Of a stretch of DNA of 64,000 bases, positions 12,076 through 23,110 are shown piece after piece. Position 1 is the first letter of the stretch. Each line of letters begins with the position of its first letter. Location of the stretch: assembly GCA_964036315.1 (NCBI GenBank), contig OZ038509.1, positions 28,660,968-28,724,967 on the forward strand, in the 5' to 3' direction. Below the pieces are notes generated by a model. That model saw only the letters and a program-made list of their open reading frames with translations. It was not told the origin of the DNA and did not search any database. This DNA is from Acanthosepion esculentum (Eukaryota > Mollusca > Cephalopoda > Sepiida > Sepiidae). Both the position numbers and the translations under genes were made by a program.

Positions 12076-12093
12076 CAAACGTCGGGGTTACCA
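12076..12093 (-). other. Primer binding site, tRNA-Trp-like
   Basis: Three bases inside the 5' LTR the minus strand reads TGGTAACCCCGACGTTTG. From general knowledge, the complement of the insect tRNA-Trp 3' end starts TGGTGACCCCGACGT, so 14 of the first 15 bases agree. A Trp primer is typical of the CsRn1 group. Confidence 0.8.
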
Positions 12094-12096
12094 ATT

Positions 12097-12957
12097 TGTT
12101 GGTGTTGCTAGCTATTAGTGTGTAATCAGAAGGGTTTTTAGGTTTGTGGTAATAAACGTGAAAAGCATGTTCTTCATATTAATCACAACAATTTAGTGTA
12201 GACATACAAAAGGAATAAATCTCAAAGGCAATATTGAACGAAGAAACAAAGGTAGTCGTGAATTCAATTAGAAACAAACATTGAATATTTATGTACAAAT
12301 AAATTACAATAGAATTTTTGGAAAAAGTTGTGTTTCAGTCGAAATAACTGAATTGTTGAACAAAAGTTGAATGAAGTATTTTATGAACTCAAAGTTCATG
12401 AATGTTCCTTTGTTTAGGAAAAGTGTTCACATAAAAATTTGAGGAAAATTTATCGAGAGATAAATTTTAAAGTATTGTAGTTGCGAGATTTTTTTTGCTG
12501 AATTTTGTATGTTTTTGTTTTGTCAGAGTTATTCACCTTGGACCGTATTTTTTATATATATTTGCTTTAGTAATAATTTCTGTTTGGTAGTGTAGAATAA
12601 CACTTTTTTAGAAACGTACTAAGATTTCAGAGAGAGAGAGAGAAAGAGGTTGAAGGTTGAGTCAGGTGTTGACGCGCGAAAAGTCCTTTAAGTCAAGATG
12701 TAGACGCGCGTGGATCTCTGTAGAAATCTCTCTGAGAGTGAATTGCTGACTAGTGAATCGGACTAAGATTCGCCCTTTTATTTACCCTGCGAAAATTAGA
12801 TCGGCTCCCAGCGCATTCCCGCCGAAATTTATCCTGGGGCGTCTCGACCAATAATAAGCCGAGTTTCGCAATGTGTGGTGTTGATTGGTCGAAACTAGCT
12901 CTTATGGAAAATTCCGCCTTTAAACGGGTTGAGTGGAAAAATACGGAGGATTCCACA
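12097..12957 (-). repeat. 5' LTR of CsRn1-type element
   Basis: 861 bp, starting TGTGGAATCC and ending ACCAACA on the minus strand. It holds CCAAT-like blocks in U3 and an (AG)n run. It matches 7163-8023 base for base by eye, apart from five differences at 12103-12113. It should drive transcription leftward. Confidence 0.95.
12745..12783 (-). promoter_or_regulatory. Candidate LTR core promoter
   Basis: On the minus strand an A/T-rich TATA-like stretch AAATAAAAGG (12783-12774) is followed about 34 bases later by GTCAGC (12750-12745), which resembles an arthropod initiator. The same pair occurs in the other LTR (7811-7849). Position between U3 and the likely R region fits, but no start site can be proven from sequence. 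Confidence 0.4.
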
Positions 12958-13512
12958 ATATAAATAGCATTTTGGAGGTGATGAGGGTATGAAATGTAAC
13001 TCTTAGTATAGACCTAACGGTTTAAAATTAGGTATTTTGTTTAATCGCTACCTCCTCATATAAGGCAGTAAAGACACTAAGACACAAGAGGTTACAAGGT
13101 GTTGAAGAATTAAGAACATAAATAGCATTTTAGAGGTGAGAAGAGCAAGAAAAGTTACTCTTAGAGTAGATTTACACGGTTTAAAATTAGGTATTTTGTT
13201 TCATCTCTATCACCTCATATAAGGCAGTACAGCCACTGAGACACAAGAGGTTATAATGTTTTGAAAGAATTAGGAACGTAAATTGCATTTCAAAACTTAC
13301 AAGGGCATGAAAATTAACACTTAGAATAGATCCAAACGGTTTACAATTAGGTATTTTGTTTAATCGATATCACCTCATATAAGGCAATAAGGCAATAAAG
13401 CCTCTAAGACACAATAGCTTATAATGTGTGAAAGAATTAGGAACATAAATAGTATTTCACAGCTGAGAAGTGTATGAAAAGTAACTCTTAGAATAGATCT
13501 GAACGGTTTAGA
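12958..13512. repeat. 159-bp satellite, continuation
   Basis: About three and a half further copies of the 159-bp unit in the same orientation as 3906-7162, resuming exactly where the LTR element interrupted it, with ATAT at 12958-12961 as the right target duplication. It ends at about 13512, where orientation flips. Confidence 0.9.
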
Positions 13513-13725
13513 TCTAGAATGTTTAGATCTATTCTAAGAGTTACATTTCATGTCCTTCTCACCTCTGAAACACTATTTATGTTGCTAATTCTTTCACACC
13601 ATCTAGCCGCATATCTCTTTAATCGATTTACTGCCTTATATGTTCTTAATTCTTCCACACCTTGTAACCTCTTGTGTCTTAGAGTCTTTACTGCCTTAAA
13701 TGGGGTGATTCCGATCACTCCATAA
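13513..13725. repeat. 159-bp satellite, inverted copy
   Basis: From 'TTTAGATCTATTCTAAGAG' onward the sequence is the reverse complement of the satellite: 'TTCTCACCTCTGAAA', 'AATTCTTCCACACCTTG', 'CTGCCTTAAATGGGGTGAT'. Just over one unit is present, head to head with the array on its left. The 68-residue plus-strand frame over this piece is a by-product of the repeat. Confidence 0.88.
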
Positions 13726-13753
13726 TCCCTTTCTTCCCTCTGGTGGCAGTAGC

Positions 13754-13755
<2 letters not shown>

Positions 13756-13828
<73 letters not shown>
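13756..13828. repeat. (AT)n microsatellite, about 36 repeats
   Basis: An uninterrupted alternating AT run of about 73 bases. It lies at the 3' side of the minus-strand tRNA-like element and could be its tail. Confidence 0.95.
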
Positions 13829-13830
<2 letters not shown>

Positions 13831-13983
13831 GAAATGGATAAAGTCCGACAATTATTTTAAGACATTTTTATGTTTAACATTCTTTTTATAGATACAAGTA
13901 TTTACGTAAATGCTCTGTTTATAATAAACAGTATTAAATAACATTTATCTGAATGTCCGAGAAATTTTCATAGAAAATATTCG

Positions 13984-14065
13984 TCTTCCGACAGGATTCG
14001 AACCTGTATCCTATACGGAACCGTCGTATAGCCTGACGTGCCTTAACCGATTCGCCCACTGAGGA
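13984..14065 (-). pseudogene. tRNA-like sequence, Ser/Leu type, degenerate
   Basis: The minus strand shows a perfect B box GGTTCGAATCC within a 5-bp T stem (ACAGG/CCTGT) and an A-box-like TGGGCGAATCGGTTAAGG. An extra arm (TCC...GGA) between anticodon arm and T arm suggests a type II tRNA such as Ser or Leu. The acceptor stem pairs at only 5 of 7 positions, and the anticodon loop lacks the T expected before the anticodon (nearest reading GCT). It is unlikely to be a working tRNA. Confidence 0.65.
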
Positions 14066-14426
14066 TCGTTCGGTTGGCAAGGTCGAATTTACTGCTTATA
14101 AACTTCAATCTTCCATGAATCTCTCACTGGTTTATCTTTTTTTAAATGGATCCATTTATGCTTATTTGTGTTTTCATTATTTGTGTGCCGTACTGGGTAT
14201 GACGATAAACTACATCCGCGTCCTGGGTAAGACGATAAACTACGTCCAGCAGCAAGGCCTCTGATCAGGAGGTTTTGCTGAGCGTGGAACCACCTCTTAA
14301 TTGCTGGTGTTCCCATGTCCACTCTGACCCGGAGTGGTAGCGCCTGTTAGGATCCCTGCTATGGGCAAATAGTTAACCCAGAAACTGGGGTAAAAACACT
14401 AATAATGTGTAAATATAGGTTTTAAT
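14066..14426. other. Unassigned segment with a 30-bp direct duplication
   Basis: This non-satellite stretch is less AT-rich than the arrays. It contains a direct duplication with a 30-bp period at 14193-14252 (CTGGGTATGACGATAAACTAC, then the same with one change). A 77-residue minus-strand frame (14322-14089) runs across the duplication but resembles nothing I recognise. I see no other feature. Confidence 0.5.
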
Positions 14427-14640
14427 ACCAGAAATACTTTGTAAAAAATTTATTACCAGCAATAAATTTTTGAAGGAAAAAATGTTACCAACAATATGTT
14501 TTTGAAGAAAAAATATTACCAGCTATACTTTTTTGAGCAAAAAATATTACCAGCAATACTTTTTGAAAAAAAATTATTACCAGCAATACATTTTTGAAGG
14601 AAAATATTACCAGAAATAGATTTTTTACAAAACAAGATAT
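14427..14640. repeat. About 31-bp tandem repeat
   Basis: Roughly seven copies of a unit built on 'TATTACCAGCAATA' followed by a T-run, GAA and an A-run. TTACCA-type landmarks are spaced 32, 31, 31, 30 and 30 bp. The minus-strand frame at 14485-14901 passes through it and is low-complexity by-product. Confidence 0.85.
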
Positions 14641-15192
14641 GACTAGCAATAATTTTTTTTCGGCATTAAATAACCCATTGATATTGATATGCCGTAAAAC
14701 AAAACAAACTAAACCATTATTTGTGTGTGTTTGAGGACGGGTGGAATTATCTTCTGTGTTTGTTTGGGATGACACTGTCAAATTAATTGACACATATACA
14801 TATAGGTGCAAGTTATTTAACTTTTTTTCAAACACACCCATAAAAATAATCTGATGGTAGGAACATTCCTCATAAAATGAATAAACATTCCATAGTAGCA
14901 ACTCAAGGTTTTGTATGCTTGTATCCTCTTTATTTACTCTTTAAACATGCAACTTCTCCTAAGATACATACAAACCATACAATCTTTCGAAATTATATAG
15001 TTGTAAGCATAAGTTATATGCTAGAAGCTTCTTCTCTCACTTTTCTCGCTTGTGGAACACTCTTCCGGCTTCTTCCTTCCCAGGTAGCTGTAATCTTCTA
15101 AAATTTCAATTCCGTGTCAATAGTCATCGTCTATCTTCTTAATTCCTGTTTTTATTATTCTCTTTGTTTAATAATATTTTCTCTTTCTCTTA
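14641..15192. other. Unassigned AT-rich sequence
   Basis: No satellite units, no LTR ends and no coding sequence that I can support. The frames at 14485-14901 (minus) and 14877-15101 (plus) show no domain. Confidence 0.4.
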
Positions 15193-15247
15193 TTCTCTCA
15201 CACTCTGTAACCCTCTTGCGTCTTAGTGGCTTTATTGCCTTACTTGG
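15193..15247. repeat. Remnant of 159-bp satellite, inverted
   Basis: 'CTCTCACACTCTGTAACC' followed by 'CTTGCGTCTTAGTGGC' and 'TTATTGCCTTACTTGG' match the reverse complement of the 159-bp unit with a few changes. About one third of a unit survives, inverted relative to the main block, as is the piece at 13513-13725. Confidence 0.75.
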
Positions 15248-15770
15248 AAGGAAATGATTAAAAATTAAAGAATAAAAATAATGAATATTTTCTACATGTT
15301 ATGAATTTAGATTTTAAGAAAGGTAAAAATGGGCATCTTAGAAGTTAAGAATACGTTTTGGGTCTTGAGAAAAGTTAATATATCTGAGTAACATCTTGAG
15401 GGAAAAGGTTCTAGAAATGACCTGAGTGTAACTTAGTGGTAAACAGCGAGTAGCCTTCTTAACGGATATCTATGGATGATTTTAGAGGATGGATAAAGAT
15501 GGATGGTGAAGTGTTAAAAGATAATCAGAAAAAACAAAACAGGATATAGTGGAGAGCTATGATCAACCTCTTGCTAGAACAATTATGACAGAGTAGTGTG
15601 TTCGATCCTCAATGGGTGCCCCTATTTTCGGTCTTGTGCCACATCTAAGCTACGCTTGGAAAATCACCACATCAAGTTAAACTTAGCAGTGAGAATAATC
15701 TGACTTAAGTGTATGAACAGTGACAGGTGAGGACTTTAGATTAAGAGCCAAATATAAAATTAAGAGGTAT
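15248..15770. other. Unassigned spacer before the main array
   Basis: AT-rich single-copy-looking sequence without open frames of note. It has an A-box-like string (TGTAACTTAGTGGT, about 15429) and a B-box-like string (GTTCGATCC, about 15601), but they lie some 170 bases apart, too far for a tRNA. I see no feature I can support. Confidence 0.4.
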
Positions 15771-15772
15771 TT

Positions 15773-16014
15773 TATTATTTTTCAATAGAAAATATTGAAA
15801 TAAAGTAGAACAATAGCAGATTATATCGTTTTTCAATAGAAAATATGGAAATAAAGTAGAATTATATATATCTGATATTCTATTTTATTTCCATATTTTA
15901 AATTGGAAAATAAAAAGATCTGATATAATTCTACTTTCTTTCCATATTTTCTATTGAAAAACGATATAATCTGGTATTGTTCTACTTTATTTTAATATTT
16001 TCATCTGTAAAATA
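15773..16014. repeat. Inverted repeat (hairpin) at array edge
   Basis: The left arm (about 15773-15867) is the reverse complement of the right arm (about 15922-16014), with only a handful of mismatches over some 92 bases. The spacer of about 54 bases is close to one satellite unit. Both arms are two satellite units with the uncommon variant 'GAAAAACGATATAATCTG'. Confidence 0.85.
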
Positions 16015-19000
16015 ACATGTGTTATTAATCCATTTTATTTCATCATCTTTATTTGAAAAATACAAAATTTGCTATATTTTCATTTGATTTAATCATTTTC
16101 AATTGAAAAATTACAGAATCAGCCATAATTATACTTTATTTAATCATTTACTTTTGAAAAATTACAAAATGAACTATAATTCCATTTGATTTCAACATAT
16201 AGAATTGGAAAATAATGAAATGTAGTATAATTCCATTTGATGTCAATATATTGCATTGAAAAATACCAAATCTGCAATAATTCTGTTTGATTTCAAAATT
16301 TTCAATTGAAAAATAACAAAATCTGATTTAACACAAAGAGATTTTCACATTTTCAATTGAAAATTACAAAATCCTCTATAATTCTACTTGACTTCAACAT
16401 TTTCAATTGAAAAATAAGAAAATCTTCCATAATTCTATTTTATTTCAACATTTTGTATTGAAAAATGACAAAATCAGCTCTAATTCTAGTAGATTTGATC
16501 ATTTTCCATTGAAAAAGAATAAAATCTGCTGTAATTCTACATGATTTTAACATTTTCAATTGAAACATAAGGAAATCTGCTATAATTCCATTTGATTTCA
16601 ACATTTTAAGTTAAAAAATGTCAATATCTATTATCATTCTACTTTAATTCAACATTGTCAACTGAAAAATAATAAAATATTCTCTAATTCCATTTGATTT
16701 CACAAATCTGCTATAATTCTAATTAATTTCAACATATTCAAGTCAAAAAGAATATTATTTGCTTGAATTCAATCTCATTTCAACATTTACAATTGAAAAA
16801 TTACAAAATCTTCTATAATTCCTTTTGATTTCAACATTTTCAATTAAAATAAAATCAGCTGTTATTCCTTTTTTCATTTCAATTGAATAACAAAATCTTC
16901 TTTAAATCTCCTGCATTTCAAAATTTTCAATTGTAAAATAATGAAATATTCTATAATTCTATATAAAGTCAACATTTCCATGGAAAAATAACAAAATCTT
17001 CTACAATTCTAACTGATTTTAACATTTTCAATTGAAAAATAACAAAATTTTCTATAATTTCAATTTATTTCATCATTTTCAGTTAAAAATGTTAAAATCT
17101 GATATAATTCTACTTTATTTCAAATTTGTCAAAAGAAAATTATAATCTGCTATAATTCTACTTCATTTCAATTTTTTATTAAATAATATCAAAATCTATT
17201 AAAATTCTACTTGATGTCAACAGTTTCAATTGAAAAAAAAACAAAAATCTGATATTATTCTATATTATTTGCATATTTTAAATTGGAAAAAAAAATCTGA
17301 TATAATTCTACTTTCTTTCCATATTTTCTATTGAAAACCAAATTAATCTGCTATAATTCCATTTGATTTTAACATTTTCAATTGAAAAATAATAAAATCT
17401 GTTATAATTCCATTTGATTTGAACATTTTCAATTAAAAAATAACAAAATCTGCTATAATTCCATTTGATTTCAACATTTTCAATAGAAAAATAACAAAAT
17501 CTACAGCAATTCCATTTGATTTCAAAATTTTCAATTGAAGAATAACAGAATCTGCTATAATTCCATTTGATTTAAAAATTTTCAATTGAAGAATAACAAA
17601 GTATGCAATAATTGCATTTCATTTTAAGATTTTGAATTCAAAATAACAAAATCTGCTATAACTCCATTTGATTTTAACATTTTCAATTGAAAAGAAACAA
17701 AATCTGCTATAATTACAGTTGATTTTAACATTTTCAATTGAAAAATAACAAAATCTGCTATAACTCCATTTGATTTTCACATTTTCAATTGTAAAGAAAA
17801 AAATCTGCTATAATTACAGTTGATTTTAACATTTTCAATTAAAGAATAACAAAATCTGCTATAATTCCATTTTATTTTAACATTTTCAATTGAAAAATAA
17901 CAAAATATGCTATAATTACATTTGATTTTAACATTTTAAATTGAAAAATAATAAGATCTGCTATAATTCCATTTGATTTTAACATTTTACATTGAAAAAT
18001 GTCAAAATCTGATAAAATTCCATTCGATTTTAACATTTTCTATTGAAAAATAACAAAATTTGTTAAAATTCGATTTTAACATTTTCAATTGAAGAATAAC
18101 AAAATCTGCTTTAATTCGATTAGATTTAAAAATTTTCAATTGAAGAATAACAAAATCTGCCATAATTCCATTCGATTTTAAATATTTCAATTGAAAAATA
18201 ACAAAATATGATATAATTCCAGTTGATTTTAACATTTCCAATAGAAAAATAACATTTTCAATTGAAGAATAACAAAATCTGCTATAATTCCATATGATTT
18301 AAAAATTTTCTATTGAAAAATAGCAAAATCTGCTATAATTCCATTTGATTTAAACATTTTCAATGGAAAAATAACAAAATCTGCTATAATTCAGTTTGAT
18401 TTTAACATTTTCAATTGGAAAATAACAAAATCTGCTATAATTCCATTTGATTTTAATATTTTCAATCGAACAATAACAAAATCTGATAAAATTCCATTTG
18501 ATTTCAAAATTTTCAATTGAAGAATAACAAAATCTGCAATAATTCCATTTGGTTTCAAAATTTTTTATTTGAAGAATAACAAAATCTGCTATAATTCCAT
18601 TTGATTTCAACATTTTCATTTGAAAAATAACAAAATCTGCAATAATTCCATTTGATTTTAACATTTTCAATTGAAAAATAACAAAATCTGCTATAATTCC
18701 ATTTGGATTCAAAATTTGCATTTGAAGAATAACAAAATCTGCTATAATTCAATTAGATTTCAAAATTTAAATAAACAATTAACAGAATCATCTATAATTC
18801 CATTTGATTTTAAAATTTTCAATTGAGAAATAACAAAATATGCAATAATTCCATTTGATTTTAACATTTTCAATTCAAAATAACAAAATCTGCTATAATT
18901 CCATTTCATTTTAACACTTTCAATTGAAAAATAACAAAATATGCTGTAATTACATTTGATTTTAACATTTTCAATTGAAAAATAATGAAATCTGCTATAA

Positions 19001-20156
19001 TTCCATTTTATTTTCAAGTTTTCATTTGAAAAATAACAACATCTGTTATAATTCTATTTGATTTTAAAATTTTCAATTGAAAAATAACAAAATCTGCTAT
19101 AATTCCATTTGATTTTAACATTTTCCTTTGAAAAATAACAAAATCTGCTATAACTTCATTTGATTTTAAGATTTTACATTGAAAAATGTCAAAATCTGAT
19201 AAAATTCCATTCGATTTTAACATTTTCTATTGAAAAATAACAAAATTTGTTAAAAATTCTATTTGATTTTAAAATTTCAAATTGAAAAATAACAAAATCT
19301 GCTATAATTCCATTTGATTTTAACATTTTCAATTGAAAAATAACAAAATCTGCCATAATTCCATTGGATGTTAACCTATTCGATTCAAGAATAACAAAAT
19401 CTGCTATAATTACAACTGATTGTATTGTTTTCTATTTAAAAATAACAAAATCTGCTATACTTCCATTTGATTTTAACATTTTCTTTTGAAAAATAACAAA
19501 ATCTGCTAAAATTCCATTTGATTTTCCATTTTCCATTGAAAAATAAGAAAATCCGCCATAATTCTATTTAAGTTTAAACTTTTCAATTGAAGAATAACAA
19601 AATCTGCTATAATTCCATTTGATTTTAACATATTGAATTGAAAAATTACAAAATCTGCTATAATTCCATTTGTTTATAACATTTTCAATTGAAAAATTAG
19701 AAAATCTGCTAAAATTCCATTTGATTTCAACATTTTCAATTGAAGAATGATAAAATCTGCTATAATTCCATCTGATTTTAACAATTTCAATTGAAAAACA
19801 AGACAATCTGCTATAATTCAATTTGATTTAACATTTTCAATTGAAAAATAACAAAATCTACAATAATTAAATTGGATTTTAACATTTACACTTGAAGAAT
19901 AACACAATCTGCTATAATTTCATTTGATTTTAACATTTTCAATTGAAAAATAACAGAATCTGCGAAAATTCTATTTGATTTTACCATTTTCAACTGAAGA
20001 ATGAAAATATCTGCTATAATTCCATCTGATTTTAATCTTTTCAATTTAAAAATAACAAAATCTGCTATAAATCCATTTGATTTTATTATTTTCAATTGAA
20101 GAATAACAAAATCTGCAATAATTCCATTTGATTTTAACATTTTAAATTGAAAAATA

Positions 20157-23110
20157 ACAAAATCTGCTATAATTCCATTTGATTTTAACATTTTCAATTG
20201 AAAAATAACAAAATCTGCCATAATTCCATTGGATTTTAACCTATTCGATTCAAGAATAACAAAATCTGTTATAATTACAATGGATTGTAATGTTTTCTAT
20301 TTAAAAATAACAAAATCTGCCATACTTCCATTTGATTTTAAACTATTAGATTCATGAATAACAAAATCTGTTATAATTACAACTGATTGTATTGTTTTCT
20401 ATTTAAAAATAACAAAATCTGCTATACTTCCATTTGATTTTAACATTTTCTTTTGAAAAATAACAAAATCTGCTAAAATTCCATTTGATTTTCCATTTTC
20501 CATTGAAAAATAAGAAAATCCGCCATAATTCTATTTAATTTTAAACTTTTCAATTGAAGAATAACAAAATCTGCTATAATTCCATTTGATTTTAACATAT
20601 TGAATTGAAAAATTACAAAATCTGCTATAATTCCATTTGATTTTAACATTTTCAATTGAAGAATGATAAAATCTGCTATAATTCCATCTGATTTTAACAA
20701 TTTCAATTGAAAAACAAGACAATCTGCTATAATTCAATTTGATTTAACATTTTCAATTGAAAAATAGCAAAATCTGCCATAATTCCATTTGATTTTAACA
20801 TTTGCAATTGAAAAATAACAAAATCTACAATAATTAAATTGGATTTTAGCATTTACAATTGAAGAATAACAAAATCTGCTATAATTACATCTGATTTTAT
20901 TATTTTATATTGAAGAATAACAAAATCTGCTATAATTCAATTTGATTTCAAACTTTCAATTGAAGAATAATAAAATCTGATATTATTCCATTTGATTTTA
21001 ACATTTTCAATTGAAAAATAACAAAAGCTGATAAAATTCTATTTGATTTTAACATTTTCAATTGAAAAACAACAAAATCTGCTATAATTCCATTTGATTT
21101 TCTAATTTTCAATTGAAAAATTACAAAATCTGCTATAATTACATTTGATTATAATGTTTTCTATTTAAAAATAACAAAATCTGCTATAAATCCATTAGAT
21201 TTTATTATTTTCAATTGAAGAATAACAAAATCTGCTATAATTACATTTGATTTCAATATTTTCAATTAAAAAATAACAAAATCTGCTAAAATTCCTTTTG
21301 AATTAACCTTTTCAATTGAAGAATAATAAAATCTGCTATAATTACAATTGATTGTAATGATTTCTTTTTAAAAATAACAAAATCTGCTATAATTTTATTT
21401 TAATTCATTTACTTTTTCTATTGAAAAAGATCAAAATCTGATATAATTGCACTTGATTTTAAATTTTCAATTGAAGAATAACAAAATCTGCTATAATTCC
21501 ATTTGGTTTTAACATATTCAATTGAAAAATAACACAATCTGCTAAATTTCCATTTGATTTTCACCTTTTCAATTGAAGAATAAAAAAATCTGCTATAATT
21601 GCATCTGATTGTAATGTTTTCTATTTAAAAATAACAAAATCTGCTATAATTCCATTTGATTTTAACATTTTCAATTGAAAAATAACAAAATCTGCCATAA
21701 TTCCATTGGATTTTAACCTATTCGATTCAAGAATAACAAAATCTGTTATAATTACAATGGATTGTAATGTTTTCTATTTAAAAATAACAAAATCTGCCAT
21801 ACTTCCATTTGATTTTGAACTATTAGATTCATGAATAACAAAATCTGTTATAATTACAACTGATTGTATTGTTTTCTATTTAAAAATAACAAAATCTGCT
21901 ATACTTCCATTTGATTTTAACATTTTCTTTTGAAAAATAACAAAATCTGCTAAAATTCCATTTGATTTTCCATTTTCCATTGAAAAATAAGAAAATCCGC
22001 CATAATTCTATTTAATTTTAAACTTTTCAATTGAAGAATAACAAAATCTGCTATAATTCCATTTGATTTTAACATATTGAATTGAAAAATTACAAAATCT
22101 GCTATAATTCCATTTGATTTTAACATTTTCAATTGAAGAATGATAAAATCTGCTATAATTCCATCTGATTTTAACAATTTCAATTGAAAAACAAGACAAT
22201 CTGCTATAATTCAATTTGATTTAACATTTTCAATTGAAAAATAGCAAAATCTGCCATAATTCCATTTGATTTTAACATTTGCAATTGAAAAATAACAAAA
22301 TCTACAATAATTAAATTGGATTTTAGCATTTACAATTGAAGAATAACAAAATCTGCTATAATTACATCTGATTTTATTATTTTATATTGAAGAATAACAA
22401 AATCTGCTATAATTCAATTTGATTTCAAACTTTCAATTGAAGAATAATAAAATCTGATATTATTCCATTTGATTTTAACATTTTCAATTGAAAAATAACA
22501 AAAGCTGATAAAATTCTATTTGATTTTAACATTTTCAATTGAAAAACAACAAAATCTGCTATAATTCCATTTGATTTTCTAATTTTCAATTGAAAAATTA
22601 CAAAATCTGCTATAATTACATTTGATTATAATGTTTTCTATTTAAAAATAACAAAATCTGCTATAAATCCATTAGATTTTATTATTTTCAATTGAAGAAT
22701 AACAAAATCTGCTATAATTACATTTGATTTCAATATTTTCAATTGAAAAATAACAAAATCTGCTAAAATTCCTTTTGAATTAACCTTTTCAATTGAAGAA
22801 TAATAAAATCTGCTATAATTACAATTGATTGTAATGATTTCTTTTTAAAAATAACAAAATCTGCTATAATTTTATTTTAATTCATTTACTTTTTCTATTG
22901 AAAAAGATCAAAATCTGATATAATTGCACTTGATTTTAAATTTTCAATTGAAGAATAACAAAATCTGCTATAATTCCATTTGGTTTTAACATATTCAATT
23001 GAAAAATAACACAATCTGCTAAATTTCCATTTGATTTTCACCTTTTCAATTGAAGAATAAAAAAATCTGCTATAATTGCATCTGATTGTAATGTTTTCTA
23101 TTTAAAAATA
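20157..23110. repeat. Higher-order repeat, 1,477 bp, two tandem copies
   Basis: 20157-21633 and 21634-23110 match nearly perfectly at a constant offset of 1,477 bp (29 units, less 2 bp). Shared peculiarities include 'CCTATTCGATTCAAG', 'AACTATTAGATTCATG' and 'TTAGCATTTACAATTG'. The near identity of two 29-unit blocks shows that the block, not the single unit, was copied. Confidence 0.92.

Larger units (their letters stand above)
7163..12957 (-). mobile_element. Complete CsRn1-type Ty3/gypsy retrotransposon
   Basis: A 5,795-bp element in minus orientation, bounded by two 861-bp LTRs with TG...CA ends and a 4-bp ATAT target duplication. Order on the minus strand: 5' LTR, tRNA-Trp-like primer site, gag, pol (protease, reverse transcriptase, RNase H, integrase), 3' LTR. 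Assignment to the CsRn1 group of Ty3/gypsy rests on an unusual Gag zinc motif (C-x2-H-x9-C-x3-C), a primer site matching tRNA-Trp, and the Pol tail '[13 protein letters not shown]'. Those traits are known for that group in invertebrates. Both reading frames are intact and the LTRs differ only within their last 18 bases, so the insertion is young and may still be competent. There is no envelope gene. Confidence 0.95.
13756..14065 (-). mobile_element. Candidate tRNA-derived SINE
   Basis: Read on the minus strand: a tRNA-like head with internal Pol III boxes (14065-13984), an AT-rich body without similarity to tRNA (13983-13829), and a simple-repeat (AT)n tail. This three-part build is that of a tRNA-derived SINE. 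No target duplication was identified and only one copy is in the window, so the call is an inference; a lone tRNA pseudogene beside a microsatellite is the alternative. Confidence 0.55.

Noticed and set aside
14485..14901. 138-residue minus-strand ORF
   Set aside because: Much of it is the 31-bp tandem repeat; composition is low-complexity and no domain is recognised.
15420..15615. Possible second tRNA-like gene (A-box-like at 15429, B-box-like at 15601)
   Set aside because: The boxes are about 170 bases apart and no T stem or acceptor stem forms.
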